Shown here in pieces: positions 1 to 7,614 of a DNA stretch of 47,333 nucleotides. Made by a program: the position numbers and the translations under genes. Under the pieces are notes generated by a model. It saw nothing but the letters and a program-made list of their open reading frames with translations, ran no database searches and was not told the origin of the DNA. The stretch covers positions 1-47,333 of the forward strand of contig NZ_CAKRNY010000030.1 in NCBI RefSeq assembly GCF_934371575.1. The letters are read 5' to 3'. The stretch comes from an uncultured Blautia sp. Its GTDB lineage: Bacteria > Bacillota > Clostridia > Lachnospirales > Lachnospiraceae. The first letter of the stretch is position 1. Each line of letters begins with the position of its first letter.

Positions 1-114
1 AGCTTCGCTGTCGGAGCATTGGGTGCAGATGGCGAAACCACCATAGAAGGGGCTGATTGTGTGAAAATCAGCTATCCAGAATTCTATGAAACACTGGAAA
101 ACCTGATACAATAA
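1..114 (+). CDS. aroA: 3' end of 3-phosphoshikimate 1-carboxyvinyltransferase (EPSP synthase), partial
   Basis: An open frame runs from base 1 to a TAA at 112-114 and encodes the last 37 residues of a protein. The visible pattern FAVGALGADGETTIEGAD followed by ISYPEFYETL matches the C-terminal strand/helix of Firmicute EPSP synthases, where the late 'GxxxIxGAxxVxxSYPxFF' element ends the second domain. The enzyme joins PEP to shikimate-3-phosphate in the chorismate pathway in the cytoplasm. It is chromosomal and marks the left flank of the prophage. Identification rests on this short tail only; another member of the enolpyruvate transferase family is possible. Confidence 0.7.
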   Translation, partial: SFAVGALGADGETTIEGADCVKISYPEFYETLENLIQ

Positions 115-180
115 TAGATAATTATAAAATCCAATGGATCATGTTCCTCGGCTTTTTCCATATTTAATTCTGATGTTTTG

Positions 181-209
181 TTGCATCATTTTTCACTTTG
201 TGATATTCT
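181..209 (+). promoter_or_regulatory. Promoter of the left holin-like toxin
   Basis: TTGCAT (181-186), a 17-bp spacer and TATTCT (204-209) form a sigma-A type promoter reading toward the 27-codon toxin ORF at 274. Confidence 0.5.
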
Positions 210-273
210 ATTCAAACAGTTGGAAGGATGCGATACCACTCGTTTCTGAGTCTTGCAGAAAGGAGTGGGGCTT

Positions 274-357
274 ATGAGTACATATGAAGAATTCATGGTT
301 ATTTTGACAACAGGATTATTCATCATCGAAATTCTAAATCTGAAAAGTAAGAAATAG
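274..357 (+). CDS. Putative holin-like (Hol_Tox/TxpA-type) type I toxin, 27 aa
   Basis: ATG at 274 follows AAAGGAG by 7 bases. The peptide begins MSTYEEFMVILTTGLFIIEI and ends in a Lys-rich tail (KSKK). This MxTYExxxxMI pattern, single hydrophobic helix and basic tail are those of the putative holin-like toxin family, which includes toxins of TxpA/BsrG-like type I systems. Such peptides insert in the membrane and are silenced by an antisense RNA. Here a consensus promoter on the opposite strand (457-485) points at the toxin 3' end, as expected for that arrangement. The UAG stop lies inside a 12-bp hairpin. The locus could belong either to the chromosome or to the prophage edge. Confidence 0.7.
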   Translation: MSTYEEFMVILTTGLFIIEILNLKSKK

Positions 358-391
358 CATCCCCGCTCTGACAAAAGTAGGATGCTATTTC
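351..391 (+). terminator. Hairpin at the toxin 3' end
   Basis: A perfect 12-bp stem (GAAATAGCATCC at 351-362, reverse complement at 380-391) with a 17-nt loop contains the toxin stop codon. It could end the toxin mRNA and, read on the other strand, the antisense RNA. The downstream T-tract is weak. Confidence 0.5.
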
Positions 392-456
392 TCTAATTTC
401 TATTAATGCCAGAAACGGATAGGTTTCAGCTATCGTTCCGACTGTCTTGTGCTATT

Positions 457-485
457 ATTATATTCTCGTCGGCTATATTTGTCAA
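457..485 (-). promoter_or_regulatory. Consensus promoter for the antisense RNA of the left toxin
   Basis: On the minus strand TTGACA (485-480), exactly 17 bp and TATAAT (462-457) form a perfect sigma-A consensus. No gene follows in that direction before the toxin. A transcript starting near 450 would run antisense into the toxin 3' end. Confidence 0.7.
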
Positions 486-606
486 TCCAAGAATTCCATT
501 ACAATATCAGCATGGCATCCGGTATGATTCTTTTTACAATCAAAAACTTACTTATATAAGGTAGGTTCTCGATCAAAAAATATCAGCTTAATGCCGATGC
601 CTATTA

Positions 607-653
607 AAATTCCCTGTTGTGTAATGCTATTTTATCACAGCAGGGAATTTTTT
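607..653. terminator. Bidirectional terminator at the left end of the accessory operon
   Basis: AAATTCCCTG at 607-616 pairs with CAGGGAATTT at 641-650, followed by a T tract. The stem continues inward through TGTG/CACA. It closes the leftward operon ending at 662 and also reads as a terminator on the plus strand. Confidence 0.65.
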
Positions 654-661
654 CAATGTTT

Positions 662-892
662 TTATTTAAGTTTTTGCCAGCCCGTATTGCGTATAATTTC
701 GTTCCGCATGTCCTGTAACGCACTTATGATCCTCTCGATATCATACAGATCATCAATCACTATAGAACAGCTTTTAAGTCGTTCTGTTCCGCTTCTCTCA
801 CGCAGTGTTCGTGCCACATAACACGCATATTCCATTTCGTATCCACAATGTTTGACTTTTAAAATATCTACTCTTTCGCCATTTATATTCAT
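662..892 (-). CDS. Hypothetical phage protein, 76 aa
   Basis: Last gene of the leftward accessory array. I start it at the ATG at 892 because GAGGAG lies 6 bases upstream; a GTG six codons earlier has no such site. The protein has a short beta-like N-terminus (MNINGERVDILKV) and a helical, charged C-terminus. No family recognised. The intervening sequence to the GIY-YIG gene is only about 10 bases, so the two are co-transcribed. Confidence 0.65.
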   Translation of the reverse strand: MNINGERVDILKVKHCGYEMEYACYVARTLRERSGTERLKSCSIVIDDLYDIERIISALQDMRNEIIRNTGWQKLK

Positions 893-902
893 TTTTATCT
901 CC

Positions 903-1337
903 TCATTCACAAAACAGATCTATAATTCCGCCGGCCTCTGTTGCTCGCTGATTTCTTATCCTGTTCCATACTTCCGTATCTTTTGCGCCCGGCACACTTA
1001 TCTCTCGCTTCCATTCTTCCCAGTTCGCTGGAACAAATTCTTTCCAGTCTGCTTCTGGAAGTGTTATTGTCAGATCATCGTGTGCTTTATCGTCAACATT
1101 CAGTGGTGGCTTATACTTATTGATAAAATATATCTCATACAGGAACATATCTGCTTCCGTCTGAAACTCTGCATATTCTATCTTTGTGACATTATGTATG
1201 CTGATTGCCCTGTGCATAGGCTTCTGGAACATATGACCGCGAATCCTCGCTTGAAGCGGCTGCTTCGTCCTGCCGAGATACGCCATGCACTCGCCGTACC
1301 ATATCCGGTACAATATAAATCCTTTAGGACTTGCCAT
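903..1337 (-). CDS. GIY-YIG family nuclease, 144 aa
   Basis: The N-terminal part carries a degenerate GIY-YIG core: LYRIWYGE, then AYLGRT, a conserved-position Arg in ARIRGHMF, and later a Glu/Asn pair in YEIYFINKYKPPLN. GIY-YIG enzymes cut DNA using Tyr, Arg and Glu; small phage members act as homing or repair nucleases. GGAGGTAAAATAGA precedes the ATG. The first 16 codons are nearly duplicated at 2229 as the start of another short ORF. Activity cannot be judged because the first motif is LYR..AYLG rather than the canonical sequence. Confidence 0.7.
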   Translation of the reverse strand: MASPKGFILYRIWYGECMAYLGRTKQPLQARIRGHMFQKPMHRAISIHNVTKIEYAEFQTEADMFLYEIYFINKYKPPLNVDDKAHDDLTITLPEADWKEFVPANWEEWKREISVPGAKDTEVWNRIRNQRATEAGGIIDLFCE

Positions 1338-1338
1338 T

Positions 1339-2082
1339 CTATTTTACCTCCACAAGGGATTCTCCCTCTAAATTATAGATCCATTCCGGATGTCCCTGCT
1401 TCTCATTCAGTACATCGCATATATTTTGGCACTCTTCTCTATCATCAAATAAAAAGCTCGTAATTTTATCTTCTTTCATTTTGTGATTCTTCCAGTCTTC
1501 TATATTTTTCTTCATGGAATCATCAAGGATTGACATTGAAAATTCTCTGTCTACTACATAATATTTTTCGCCGTCACATGAACTACATTCTTTATAAAAT
1601 GCCCTAACCCCATATGTTTTATCTGAAATTTCATGTAACCCATATGGCACAGGATAATAATAACGTCCATCTCCTGTTTTGCATTGACATCTGTCATCAA
1701 CAGTTCTGCCAGAAGGAAGTATAACTTTGATTTGTCTGCTTTTATCACATTTTTCACACTTTGGCCCATATGCCAAAGTGCACGTGACTTTCCATTTAAT
1801 TAACTTATGATCTCTAAGAATTTCTTCCAGCCTTGCGTTTCTCGCTCTGTATTCAGCTGCCGCAATGGTTCTGTCGCACTCTTCCTTTTTTCTTTCATAA
1901 TCTCTTTTTACATCTTCAAAATGTTCCTTTATCCCTTGAAGTTTTTTATTTTCTGCCTCCAATCGATTCATTTCATCGAGAATTTCTTTTTTTACAGAAC
2001 CGCGAATTGCAGCTCGTAAACATTCAATTTCATTTGCATACTGGCTTTCATCGTAAAATTCTTCATCTTCCCAATTATACAT
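1339..2082 (-). CDS. Coiled-coil protein with cysteine clusters, 247 aa
   Basis: Residues about 20-95 are strongly heptad-like (EILDEMNRLEAENKKLQ and onward), predicting a coiled coil. The second half has cysteine pairs KCEKCDK, RCQCKTG and ECSSCDG spaced like zinc-binding knuckles. AGGAGAAAAGAAAT precedes the ATG. The fold suggests a structural or nucleic-acid binding accessory protein, but no named family was recognised. Neighbours are the GIY-YIG gene downstream and the short GIY-YIG-like ORF upstream. Confidence 0.65.
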   Translation of the reverse strand: MYNWEDEEFYDESQYANEIECLRAAIRGSVKKEILDEMNRLEAENKKLQGIKEHFEDVKRDYERKKEECDRTIAAAEYRARNARLEEILRDHKLIKWKVTCTLAYGPKCEKCDKSRQIKVILPSGRTVDDRCQCKTGDGRYYYPVPYGLHEISDKTYGVRAFYKECSSCDGEKYYVVDREFSMSILDDSMKKNIEDWKNHKMKEDKITSFLFDDREECQNICDVLNEKQGHPEWIYNLEGESLVEVK

Positions 2083-2094
2083 ATTTCTTTTCTC

Positions 2095-2229
2095 CTATGC
2101 TAAAAAATCCATTATATTCATCTGTCCATTCTGTTCCCACGTTTCTGCCTCTATTCTGCGCGTTTTCAGTACATCTTGATACTCTCCGTACCGTATCCGG
2201 TGCAATATAAATCCTTTAGGGCTTGCCAT
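2095..2229 (-). CDS. Short ORF with GIY-YIG-like N-terminus, 44 aa
   Basis: The first 16 codons (MASPKGFILHRIRYGE) repeat the start of the GIY-YIG gene at 1337 at both protein and DNA level, including sequence just upstream of the ATG. After that the sequence diverges and ends NIMDFLA, a tail common in small phage proteins. It looks like a chimera: a duplicated GIY-YIG start joined to another small ORF. It lacks the catalytic Arg and Glu, so no nuclease activity is expected. Confidence 0.5.
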   Translation of the reverse strand: MASPKGFILHRIRYGEYQDVLKTRRIEAETWEQNGQMNIMDFLA

Positions 2230-2913
2230 TTATTTTTCCCTCCGCACAAATTCACAGCTAAGTAGTCTAACTGATACCAGCATTGCAGTGAGATCATCTG
2301 CCGTTTCAATCTCAATGCTGCTTCCAGCTCCAAATTCATCACGCATTATAATTGCAGAATCTTTAATAATTCCATAGAAAATATTATCTTCGTCTGAATC
2401 ATCTTCCAATGCGTCTGCAATATCGTCTTCCAGATCTTTCACAAAATCATACATAGGAATATTGTTCGTGGTATAATTCACAACTACTCTTGAAACCATT
2501 CCGTCGCAAGCAAACACAAGTTCATATTTGCACTTATAATTTCCGTTTATGCAGTATCCGCGGTCAACATGTTCTTCCAATTCTGTCGGTAAATTTTTAC
2601 TGCTTTCCTTGATGTCATACATTACATAATAGTCAAGCACATCTTTAATTTCCTTTTCAGTATAAATTGAGTTTCTCTTTTCCTTAATGCACCCGCATTT
2701 CTCTCTATATGCGTCAAAAAATTTTGTATTGCCTGCTTCGTGATCCTTTTTGAAAAAAGACTCATATTTTTCGGATTCTATATCATATCTTCCGATGCGC
2801 TCTCCATAGCTGTCGGGAATCATGTTGTCAGGTATCTCCAATCCAATTTCATTAGGCAATAAGTCCAGCCCCGTTTTCTTCAAATCTTCTCTTGCTATTG
2901 CTGTTATCTTCAT
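2230..2913 (-). CDS. Hypothetical phage protein, 227 aa
   Basis: Start set at ATG 2913, where GGAGGAGAGCGT precedes it and ATGA overlaps the stop of the gene upstream. The protein is acidic, with a run of Asp/Glu (DLEDDIADALEDDSDEDN). It has no membrane segment and no motif I recognise. Tight coupling to both neighbours places it in the accessory operon. Confidence 0.65.
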   Translation of the reverse strand: MKITAIAREDLKKTGLDLLPNEIGLEIPDNMIPDSYGERIGRYDIESEKYESFFKKDHEAGNTKFFDAYREKCGCIKEKRNSIYTEKEIKDVLDYYVMYDIKESSKNLPTELEEHVDRGYCINGNYKCKYELVFACDGMVSRVVVNYTTNNIPMYDFVKDLEDDIADALEDDSDEDNIFYGIIKDSAIIMRDEFGAGSSIEIETADDLTAMLVSVRLLSCEFVRREK

Positions 2914-3263
2914 ACGCTCTCCTCCCACTTTTCCATAAGCTGACGTACAAATTCGGTTATTTTATTCTTATCTTCATCGTTAATTGCAAATATTTCATCG
3001 TCACCAAATATTTCTTTCAAAAAATCTTTAGCCTCTTTTTCTCCGATTTCTGCATATTCCCGGTATTCTATGGCTTTGGAGTAATCTTCTTGCAGATCAA
3101 CGATTGCTTTTACACCTCTTCGCAAAGACATGCTCAATGCTCTATACCCTAGCTTTAGATCTTTTAGGTATCCAACGCCATTTTCGCCATTTCTATCAAC
3201 TATATTTGCAAGATCCAAACATATCTTCACAAGGTAATTTATGTCTTCTGTTTTGCTCTTCAT
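2910..3263 (-). CDS. Hypothetical phage protein, 117 aa
   Basis: Mostly helical, charged protein beginning MKSKTEDINYLVKICLDLA. GAGGTG precedes the ATG and the stop overlaps the next start (ATGA). No known domain recognised. Confidence 0.65.
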   Translation of the reverse strand: MKSKTEDINYLVKICLDLANIVDRNGENGVGYLKDLKLGYRALSMSLRRGVKAIVDLQEDYSKAIEYREYAEIGEKEAKDFLKEIFGDDEIFAINDEDKNKITEFVRQLMEKWEESV

Positions 3264-3284
3264 GCTTTCACCTCGCAGCGTTTC

Positions 3285-3551
3285 CTACCACTCAATATGC
3301 TCTGTTCTCTGCCATACACCGTCGATATATCCGGTAGGTTTGATTCTGTATCCGTAGCTTTCAAATCTTTCTCTAACCTCCATGTAAAAAGGAGCTTCAG
3401 AGTAGCTGTCTTTTGAACAGGCAAAATAGCATTCGTGCAGTCCCTGTTCTGAAGCTCGCTTTATATTCCTGTTGACATTTTCAATAATTTTGCTGAATTT
3501 TTCCGCTCTATCATTTCTCATATTTTCTGTAATCATCATTGGTTCTGTCAT
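3285..3551 (-). CDS. Hypothetical phage protein, 88 aa
   Basis: Begins MTEPMMITENMRNDRAEKF and ends with a beta-like segment (YRIKPTGYIDGVWQRT). This 'helix then short beta hairpin' layout is frequent in small Firmicute phage proteins of unknown role. Its ATG overlaps the stop of the cysteine-rich ORF upstream. Confidence 0.6.
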   Translation of the reverse strand: MTEPMMITENMRNDRAEKFSKIIENVNRNIKRASEQGLHECYFACSKDSYSEAPFYMEVRERFESYGYRIKPTGYIDGVWQRTEHIEW

Positions 3552-3721
3552 GCTTCATTCTCCTTTTCCGTTTCTGGTACCCAGTAATAAGGACAGCTCT
3601 CTGCATATTCGTTTCCGTCTTTTTCTCCGCACTGTGCATTGCAGCTCTCATTCTCGGGACAGCATATGCAGCAATCATCATGTCCGCAAAACTGCGATGA
3701 TAAAGCACATTTTCCTGTCAT
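3548..3721 (-). CDS. Cysteine-rich small protein, 57 aa
   Basis: This ORF fills the gap between 3551 and 3718, with ATGA overlaps at both ends. It has nine cysteines (residues 5, 12, 17, 18, 20, 21, 27, 31, 43), with CCICC near the middle and ending SCPYYWVP. This resembles small zinc-knuckle phage proteins that sit next to the other Cys-rich ORFs in this operon (4741, 11411). Function unknown. Confidence 0.6.
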   Translation of the reverse strand: MTGKCALSSQFCGHDDCCICCPENESCNAQCGEKDGNEYAESCPYYWVPETEKENEA

Positions 3722-3957
3722 TTCTCTGTCTCGCTTTCTGGATCAATCTCTATTGCATAATCAAAAAGCCAGCGGAACGCTTCCAAAATCGTAGCTTTGG
3801 TAATGCCATTATGTGTCGGCATATCCAGCACAGCCCAAATCGCCCGAAGTTTTTCGTCTTCACTGTACTTTTCACTCTTGATTTGCTGGAAAACAGCACA
3901 CGCCTTCCCTATGGTTATTCCATATTCTTGCATATCTCTTTTTTCGCTCTCATTCAT
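3718..3957 (-). CDS. Hypothetical phage protein, 79 aa
   Basis: I use the ATG at 3957 because GGAGG stands 7 bases before it; the ATG two codons earlier is too close to that site. It is a compact, predicted all-helical protein (RDMQEYGITIGKACAVFQQI...). Overlaps its neighbours by a few bases. No family recognised. Confidence 0.6.
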   Translation of the reverse strand: MNESEKRDMQEYGITIGKACAVFQQIKSEKYSEDEKLRAIWAVLDMPTHNGITKATILEAFRWLFDYAIEIDPESETEK

Positions 3958-3959
3958 TT

Positions 3960-4751
3960 TCATTCCTCCATAATCTCATTGGCTCTATCGCTTTGATTTC
4001 GGTCAATATAATATCCATACAGAAAGTCCTGCTGTGCTTTCGTGTAGCGTTTCGTTGGGTCTTTAGTCGGAATAGCGATGCCCTGCGCTGGGTTATGAAG
4101 CAGCACCCAGCCTCTCTGCGTCAAATAATCTCCTGAATTATAAAACTCGCTTTCCAGCCACTCATCATCCGTCATATGCTCACGCATATAATCATCAGCC
4201 CATTTGGTATGCTCTCCCCACTCCACTTCATGGAATGTGCCGTCCGGCTCCAGCCAACCATAGTCAGCCGTTTCGTGTGATTCGTTGTCAGTGGCTCTAT
4301 CCAAAAATTCTCGCAGAATTGTCGGCATCGTATCTTTTGGCGCTTCTCCTATTGATTGCAGAAAATTGTTTCTCTGAGAATCATACATTGCTTCCAGCGC
4401 CGCAGAATATTTTCCCTTATAAGCAGCCACTTGATCTTCCAGAAGTTTATTTTTCTTCATAATTTCCGCAATTTTTCCGAACATATCCCAATCTCCAGGC
4501 TCTTCCCCGGCTGGAAAAATAGCAAGGCACCATGAACCGTCTCTGGGATTTCCTCTAAACTCCGCCCTTCCGAGCAGTACATCTTCTGCTTGTCTGTCGA
4601 TTTCTGCCTCTGTCTGATCTGTTCCGCACATAAATCCGCGCATAATTTCAATCATGTGTTTCGGATCTTTTCCCTCAGAAAATACCTGCTGCCGCACAAA
4701 CGCAGTCAGCCATGCGTCCTCTATGCCAAACCTTAAAGTTTTACCTTCCAT
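3960..4751 (-). CDS. Hypothetical phage protein, 263 aa
   Basis: GGAGGCAACAAGG precedes the ATG. The N-terminal 100 residues are mixed alpha/beta. The middle is helical (MFGKIAEIMKKNKLLEDQ) and the C-terminus is rich in Trp/Tyr/Asp (GWLEPDGTFHEVEWGEHTKW). No catalytic motif or named domain recognised. Overlaps the Cys-rich gene upstream by 11 bases, so translation is likely coupled. Confidence 0.6.
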   Translation of the reverse strand: MEGKTLRFGIEDAWLTAFVRQQVFSEGKDPKHMIEIMRGFMCGTDQTEAEIDRQAEDVLLGRAEFRGNPRDGSWCLAIFPAGEEPGDWDMFGKIAEIMKKNKLLEDQVAAYKGKYSAALEAMYDSQRNNFLQSIGEAPKDTMPTILREFLDRATDNESHETADYGWLEPDGTFHEVEWGEHTKWADDYMREHMTDDEWLESEFYNSGDYLTQRGWVLLHNPAQGIAIPTKDPTKRYTKAQQDFLYGYYIDRNQSDRANEIMEE

Positions 4752-5010
4752 CCTTGTTGCCTCCTGTCTTTCCCTCTAAAATATCAGCTACCTTATCCAG
4801 CCATTCACAGCCATCATCAATGCAAGTCTCATATTTACTCTGATAATACGGGCAGCCGATCCAATTCTTTTTCTCGTCTGTTTCGCCGCAGCGCATGTCT
4901 GCGGCTTTCACATCAAATCGGTTTTTGTAGTTATATACATCAGCATAGCAGTCTCCCATACAACTCTGGCTTCCGAGACACCGCAGGGCTTTTATCATTT
5001 CTTCGTCCAT
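4741..5010 (-). CDS. Cysteine-rich hypothetical protein, 89 aa
   Basis: Seven cysteines: ALRCLGSQSCMGDC, DMRCGE, GCPYYQ, and ETCIDDGCEW, a spacing suggestive of a metal knuckle. GGAGGCGTAGGTAGC precedes the ATG. Belongs to a group of Cys-rich small proteins repeated through this operon. Role unknown. Confidence 0.6.
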   Translation of the reverse strand: MDEEMIKALRCLGSQSCMGDCYADVYNYKNRFDVKAADMRCGETDEKKNWIGCPYYQSKYETCIDDGCEWLDKVADILEGKTGGNKDGR

Positions 5011-5015
5011 GCTAC

Positions 5016-5693
5016 CTACGCCTCCAGTCTTTTCGTCGGATCAAATTTCTTTCCGTCCGTATATCCAATGCCAAATGCGTCAGCGTCAAGTTTGCTGCCA
5101 GCGTTTTTATTGAAATTCTCGGTTCTGAAATCTTTCACATGTTCCACAACTTCCTGCGGCATAACCATTACCAGTCCCCAGCCTTTTTCCTCATTCTCTT
5201 CCTTCTGCTTTTCAAAGGCTTCCTGCACGCCGATCATAAATCCGTAACCATAGCCGTCACACAGCTTCTTGCGGTACTGAGCGCTATAGCAGCTATTCTC
5301 TTTCTTGATTTCTTTCAGCTTTGATTCCACGCAGTTCACAGCATATCGGAACACCTGCTCGCAGATCTGCACATCTTCCTCAAATCCAACGAATCCGATT
5401 GTTCTGAGCTGTTTTCCACTATATTTGTTATTAAAGGCTTTGCAACAATAGTTTTCTCCTATAACTGTACTCAGTGGAATGATCCAAGGATTATATCTTG
5501 TGCTTGCCTGCATACCTTCCAGTATGACTTCTTTAACCTCTTTCTTCCCTACGTCCTTTACGTCCAGTTCAGAAAGTTTGTGTTCTGCCATCAGCTCTTT
5601 TGCTTTCAACAATGCTGCTTTAGCTTCATGCTCATTCGGGCTTTCTGCCAGTGCCAGCAGTTTCTTAATCTTCTCTCTGTAATCTTTTTCCAT
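5016..5693 (-). CDS. DUF2786 domain protein, 225 aa
   Basis: The N-terminal 40 residues (DYREKIKKLLALAESPNEHE, then a helix ending KAKELMAEHKL) are the DUF2786 signature, found in many phage proteins of unknown biochemical role. The C-terminal part (YCCKAFNNKY..TIGFVGFEEDV, then a long helix) matches the usual companion region. I start at the ATG at 5693 after GAGAGGGGAACTGGC. Upstream frame extension has no ribosome site. Confidence 0.75.
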   Translation of the reverse strand: MEKDYREKIKKLLALAESPNEHEAKAALLKAKELMAEHKLSELDVKDVGKKEVKEVILEGMQASTRYNPWIIPLSTVIGENYCCKAFNNKYSGKQLRTIGFVGFEEDVQICEQVFRYAVNCVESKLKEIKKENSCYSAQYRKKLCDGYGYGFMIGVQEAFEKQKEENEEKGWGLVMVMPQEVVEHVKDFRTENFNKNAGSKLDADAFGIGYTDGKKFDPTKRLEA

Positions 5694-5706
5694 GCCAGTT
5701 CCCCTC

Positions 5707-6006
5707 TCAAAACATTCCAGCCAGTTCACTTGCAACAAAATCTTCAAGCTGGTAGCAATACTCTTCCAGATACTCATTTCTGGCTTCTTTGTCTTTCCAG
5801 TTTTCTCTTGAAAGTCCAATGCTGTCGATCAGCAGGTAGCCGCTTTCATCAATGTCCCATAAAGGCTTACCGAATTTTGCTATCCATTCCTCATTGTCTT
5901 TCTTTTCCTGCACTGTTGCTTTGGACACATACTCTACGATTGCATGTTCGTAATCATATCTGAAGCACTTACCGTTATACTTGTAGATACCAGATTTCTT
6001 TCTCAT
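5707..6006 (-). CDS. Hypothetical phage protein, 99 aa
   Basis: First gene after the operator-promoter at 6039-6067, with AGGAGGGTACAAGGC before its ATG. Begins with a beta hairpin (SGIYKYNGKCFRYDYEHAIVEY) and ends with acidic helices. No known domain. Being promoter-proximal, it should be the most directly controlled gene of this block. Confidence 0.6.
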   Translation of the reverse strand: MRKKSGIYKYNGKCFRYDYEHAIVEYVSKATVQEKKDNEEWIAKFGKPLWDIDESGYLLIDSIGLSRENWKDKEARNEYLEEYCYQLEDFVASELAGMF

Positions 6007-6038
6007 GCCTTGTACCCTCCTTTGTTTTATCTGTATCT

Positions 6039-6067
6039 ACTCTAGCATACATATGTAAGTTTGTAAA
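6039..6067 (-). promoter_or_regulatory. Repressor-type operator/promoter O1
   Basis: Minus-strand TTTACA (6067-6062), a 17-bp spacer and TAGAGT (6044-6039). The spacer (GCATACATATGTAAGTT on the plus strand) carries the TACATATGTA palindrome shared with four other promoters and the CI/Cro region of this prophage. Confidence 0.7.
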
Positions 6068-6118
6068 TAGATAAAACGCATTTTTGTAAGTTATTTACCA
6101 ACATTTGTGAGTAAATCA

Positions 6119-6143
6119 AAAGCCGCTGCATACACAACGGCTA
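6119..6143 (-). terminator. Terminator after ssb
   Basis: AGCCG/CGGCT stem with T-rich tail on the minus strand, between the ssb stop and promoter O1. It separates two operon blocks. Confidence 0.5.
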
Positions 6144-6157
6144 TGATTTCTTCATGT

Positions 6158-6604
6158 TTAATTAAAAGGCAGTTCTTCATCAATTCCATCCGGGATCTGC
6201 ATAAATCCATCTTTATCAGTAGGCATTGGTGGCGGTGGCTGCTGCCGGCTTCCGGCGCTGGTCTGCGAATTATTCTGGCTCGCTGCTTTGCTCTCTGCAA
6301 ACTCCTGATCTTCCACAACAATCTCCGTCGTATATACCTTCTGTCCTTCCCGATTGGTGTAGCTTCCGGTCTGGATTCTACCTGTGACTACGATTTTGGT
6401 TCCCTGTCTCAGATACTTTTCCGCAAATTCTCCGCCTTTTCCAAACGCAACACAGCCAATGAAGTCCGCAGACGCTTCATTGTCCTTATGAAATCTTCGA
6501 TCAACCGCCAAAGTATATCTCGCTATCGCAAGCGCATTTTCGCCGGAAGAATACCGGACCTCTGGATCTCTGGTAAGTCGTCCCATCAAAATAACCTTAT
6601 TCAT
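6158..6604 (-). CDS. ssb: Single-stranded DNA-binding protein
   Basis: A 148-aa SSB. The N-terminal OB fold starts MNKVILMGRLTRDPEVRY and includes the conserved FIGCVAFGKGGEFAEKYLRQGTKIVVTGRI stretch in two parts. It then has a Gln/Pro-rich flexible linker and an acidic tip (DEELPFN) that recruits repair and replication partners. Phage SSBs coat single strands during replication and recombination and work with ERF-type annealing proteins such as the one encoded at 42343. AGGAGGAATTTCAAAG precedes the ATG. Confidence 0.95.
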   Translation of the reverse strand: MNKVILMGRLTRDPEVRYSSGENALAIARYTLAVDRRFHKDNEASADFIGCVAFGKGGEFAEKYLRQGTKIVVTGRIQTGSYTNREGQKVYTTEIVVEDQEFAESKAASQNNSQTSAGSRQQPPPPMPTDKDGFMQIPDGIDEELPFN

Positions 6605-6641
6605 CTTTGAAATTCCTCCTGTTAAAATCTTCTTTCGTCCA

Positions 6642-6827
6642 TCAGATCTGCTTGATCACGCTATTTGCGTCGTCCAGATAGCCGCTGGCCTCTTCCAACA
6701 TTTCTATGTAATCTGGAAGATTGTCATAGCTTTCCTCTTCCTCAGATTTTACTTCTTCCAAAATATCCATCGCTTCTGTTACCAGATCAAATGCTTTACC
6801 TAATCTCTTTCTTCTCTGCTTATTCAC
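6642..6827 (-). CDS. Small helical phage protein, 61 aa
   Basis: I choose the GTG at 6827, preceded by GGAGGTAGAAAA; it overlaps the upstream stop as GTGA. The product (MNKQRRKRLGKAFDLVTEAM...) has a basic N-terminus and acidic helical remainder, a type very common in Firmicute prophages. Function unknown. Confidence 0.65.
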   Translation of the reverse strand: MNKQRRKRLGKAFDLVTEAMDILEEVKSEEEESYDNLPDYIEMLEEASGYLDDANSVIKQI

Positions 6828-7192
6828 TTTTCTACCTCCGCATACGGTTCCGGCAATTCTCGCCATGCAACAACCTCATAATCTTTCACAGGATAGCTCT
6901 GCGTGCCAATACCATAAGTCTTCAGGAACCAGCACCCATTATCCTGTGATCCCAGAATATAGGTTTCGCCTCCTGCAATGGTCTTGTCTCTGACCCAGCA
7001 TAAAACCGTCTTAAATTTCTCTGGCAGCTTATCTTTTGTCGCAATCCACCCGGAAAGATTTAGATTTGTGAGAATCGCTCTTATCTTTTCATTTTCCTGT
7101 TCATCTCTGCAATGAATTATAATGTCCCAAGTATCATCGTATTTCTCCCATTCCCCAGCTTCATTGCATACCAATTTGATTCCGTCGCACAT
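6824..7192 (-). CDS. DUF551-containing protein, 122 aa
   Basis: The C-terminal half shows the DUF551 pattern: GWIATKDKLPEKFKTVLCWV, followed by VVAWRELPEP at the end. DUF551 domains are small phage modules of unknown function. The ATG at 7192 has AGGTG six bases upstream and is preferred over an earlier TTG. Confidence 0.75.
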   Translation of the reverse strand: MCDGIKLVCNEAGEWEKYDDTWDIIIHCRDEQENEKIRAILTNLNLSGWIATKDKLPEKFKTVLCWVRDKTIAGGETYILGSQDNGCWFLKTYGIGTQSYPVKDYEVVAWRELPEPYAEVEK

Positions 7193-7202
7193 ACCAATCA
7201 CC

Positions 7203-7613
7203 TCACTCAAAGTACATATTCACTCGAAACTTCCAACAATGCAGGAGCATCATTTTGAATCGCTCCAGCATATTGTACGGTTTCATGCCACCATAGTTAT
7301 GTCCCAGCATATCCATTTTCAGATCTTTGATTGCCTTATAGATTCTTTTGCATTCCTTCGGTGTCAGTTTTCCGTCACAGTCCGAATGAAACAGTAATAT
7401 GTCTAAATCCGTATTGCACAGCTCATTGTATCTTGCAATTTCCGTATCTGTTAATTTTGGATAAAGCGGTATCGCTGATTTGAAATATTTTTCGTATATC
7501 TCTCCCATTTCTTGATTGTATGCTGTTGCCAATTTCATAAGAAATACGCCATATGTAATATATCCGCAATTATAAGTATCTCGCATTCCCGGAATTCTGA
7601 TTGTCAGTCCCAT
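7203..7613 (-). CDS. Hypothetical phage protein, 136 aa
   Basis: Start at ATG 7613 behind GAGGAGGCATAGC. Predicted all-helical (GVFLMKLATAYNQEMGEIYEK...KECKRIYKAIKDLKMDML), similar in character to unassigned phage proteins of about this size. No domain recognised. Confidence 0.6.
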   Translation of the reverse strand: MGLTIRIPGMRDTYNCGYITYGVFLMKLATAYNQEMGEIYEKYFKSAIPLYPKLTDTEIARYNELCNTDLDILLFHSDCDGKLTPKECKRIYKAIKDLKMDMLGHNYGGMKPYNMLERFKMMLLHCWKFRVNMYFE

Positions 7614-7614
7614 G

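Noticed and set aside
1..600. Left attachment site
   Set aside because: I compared 114-600 with 47196-47333 and found no convincing shared core; serine integrases use very short identities, so no call is made.
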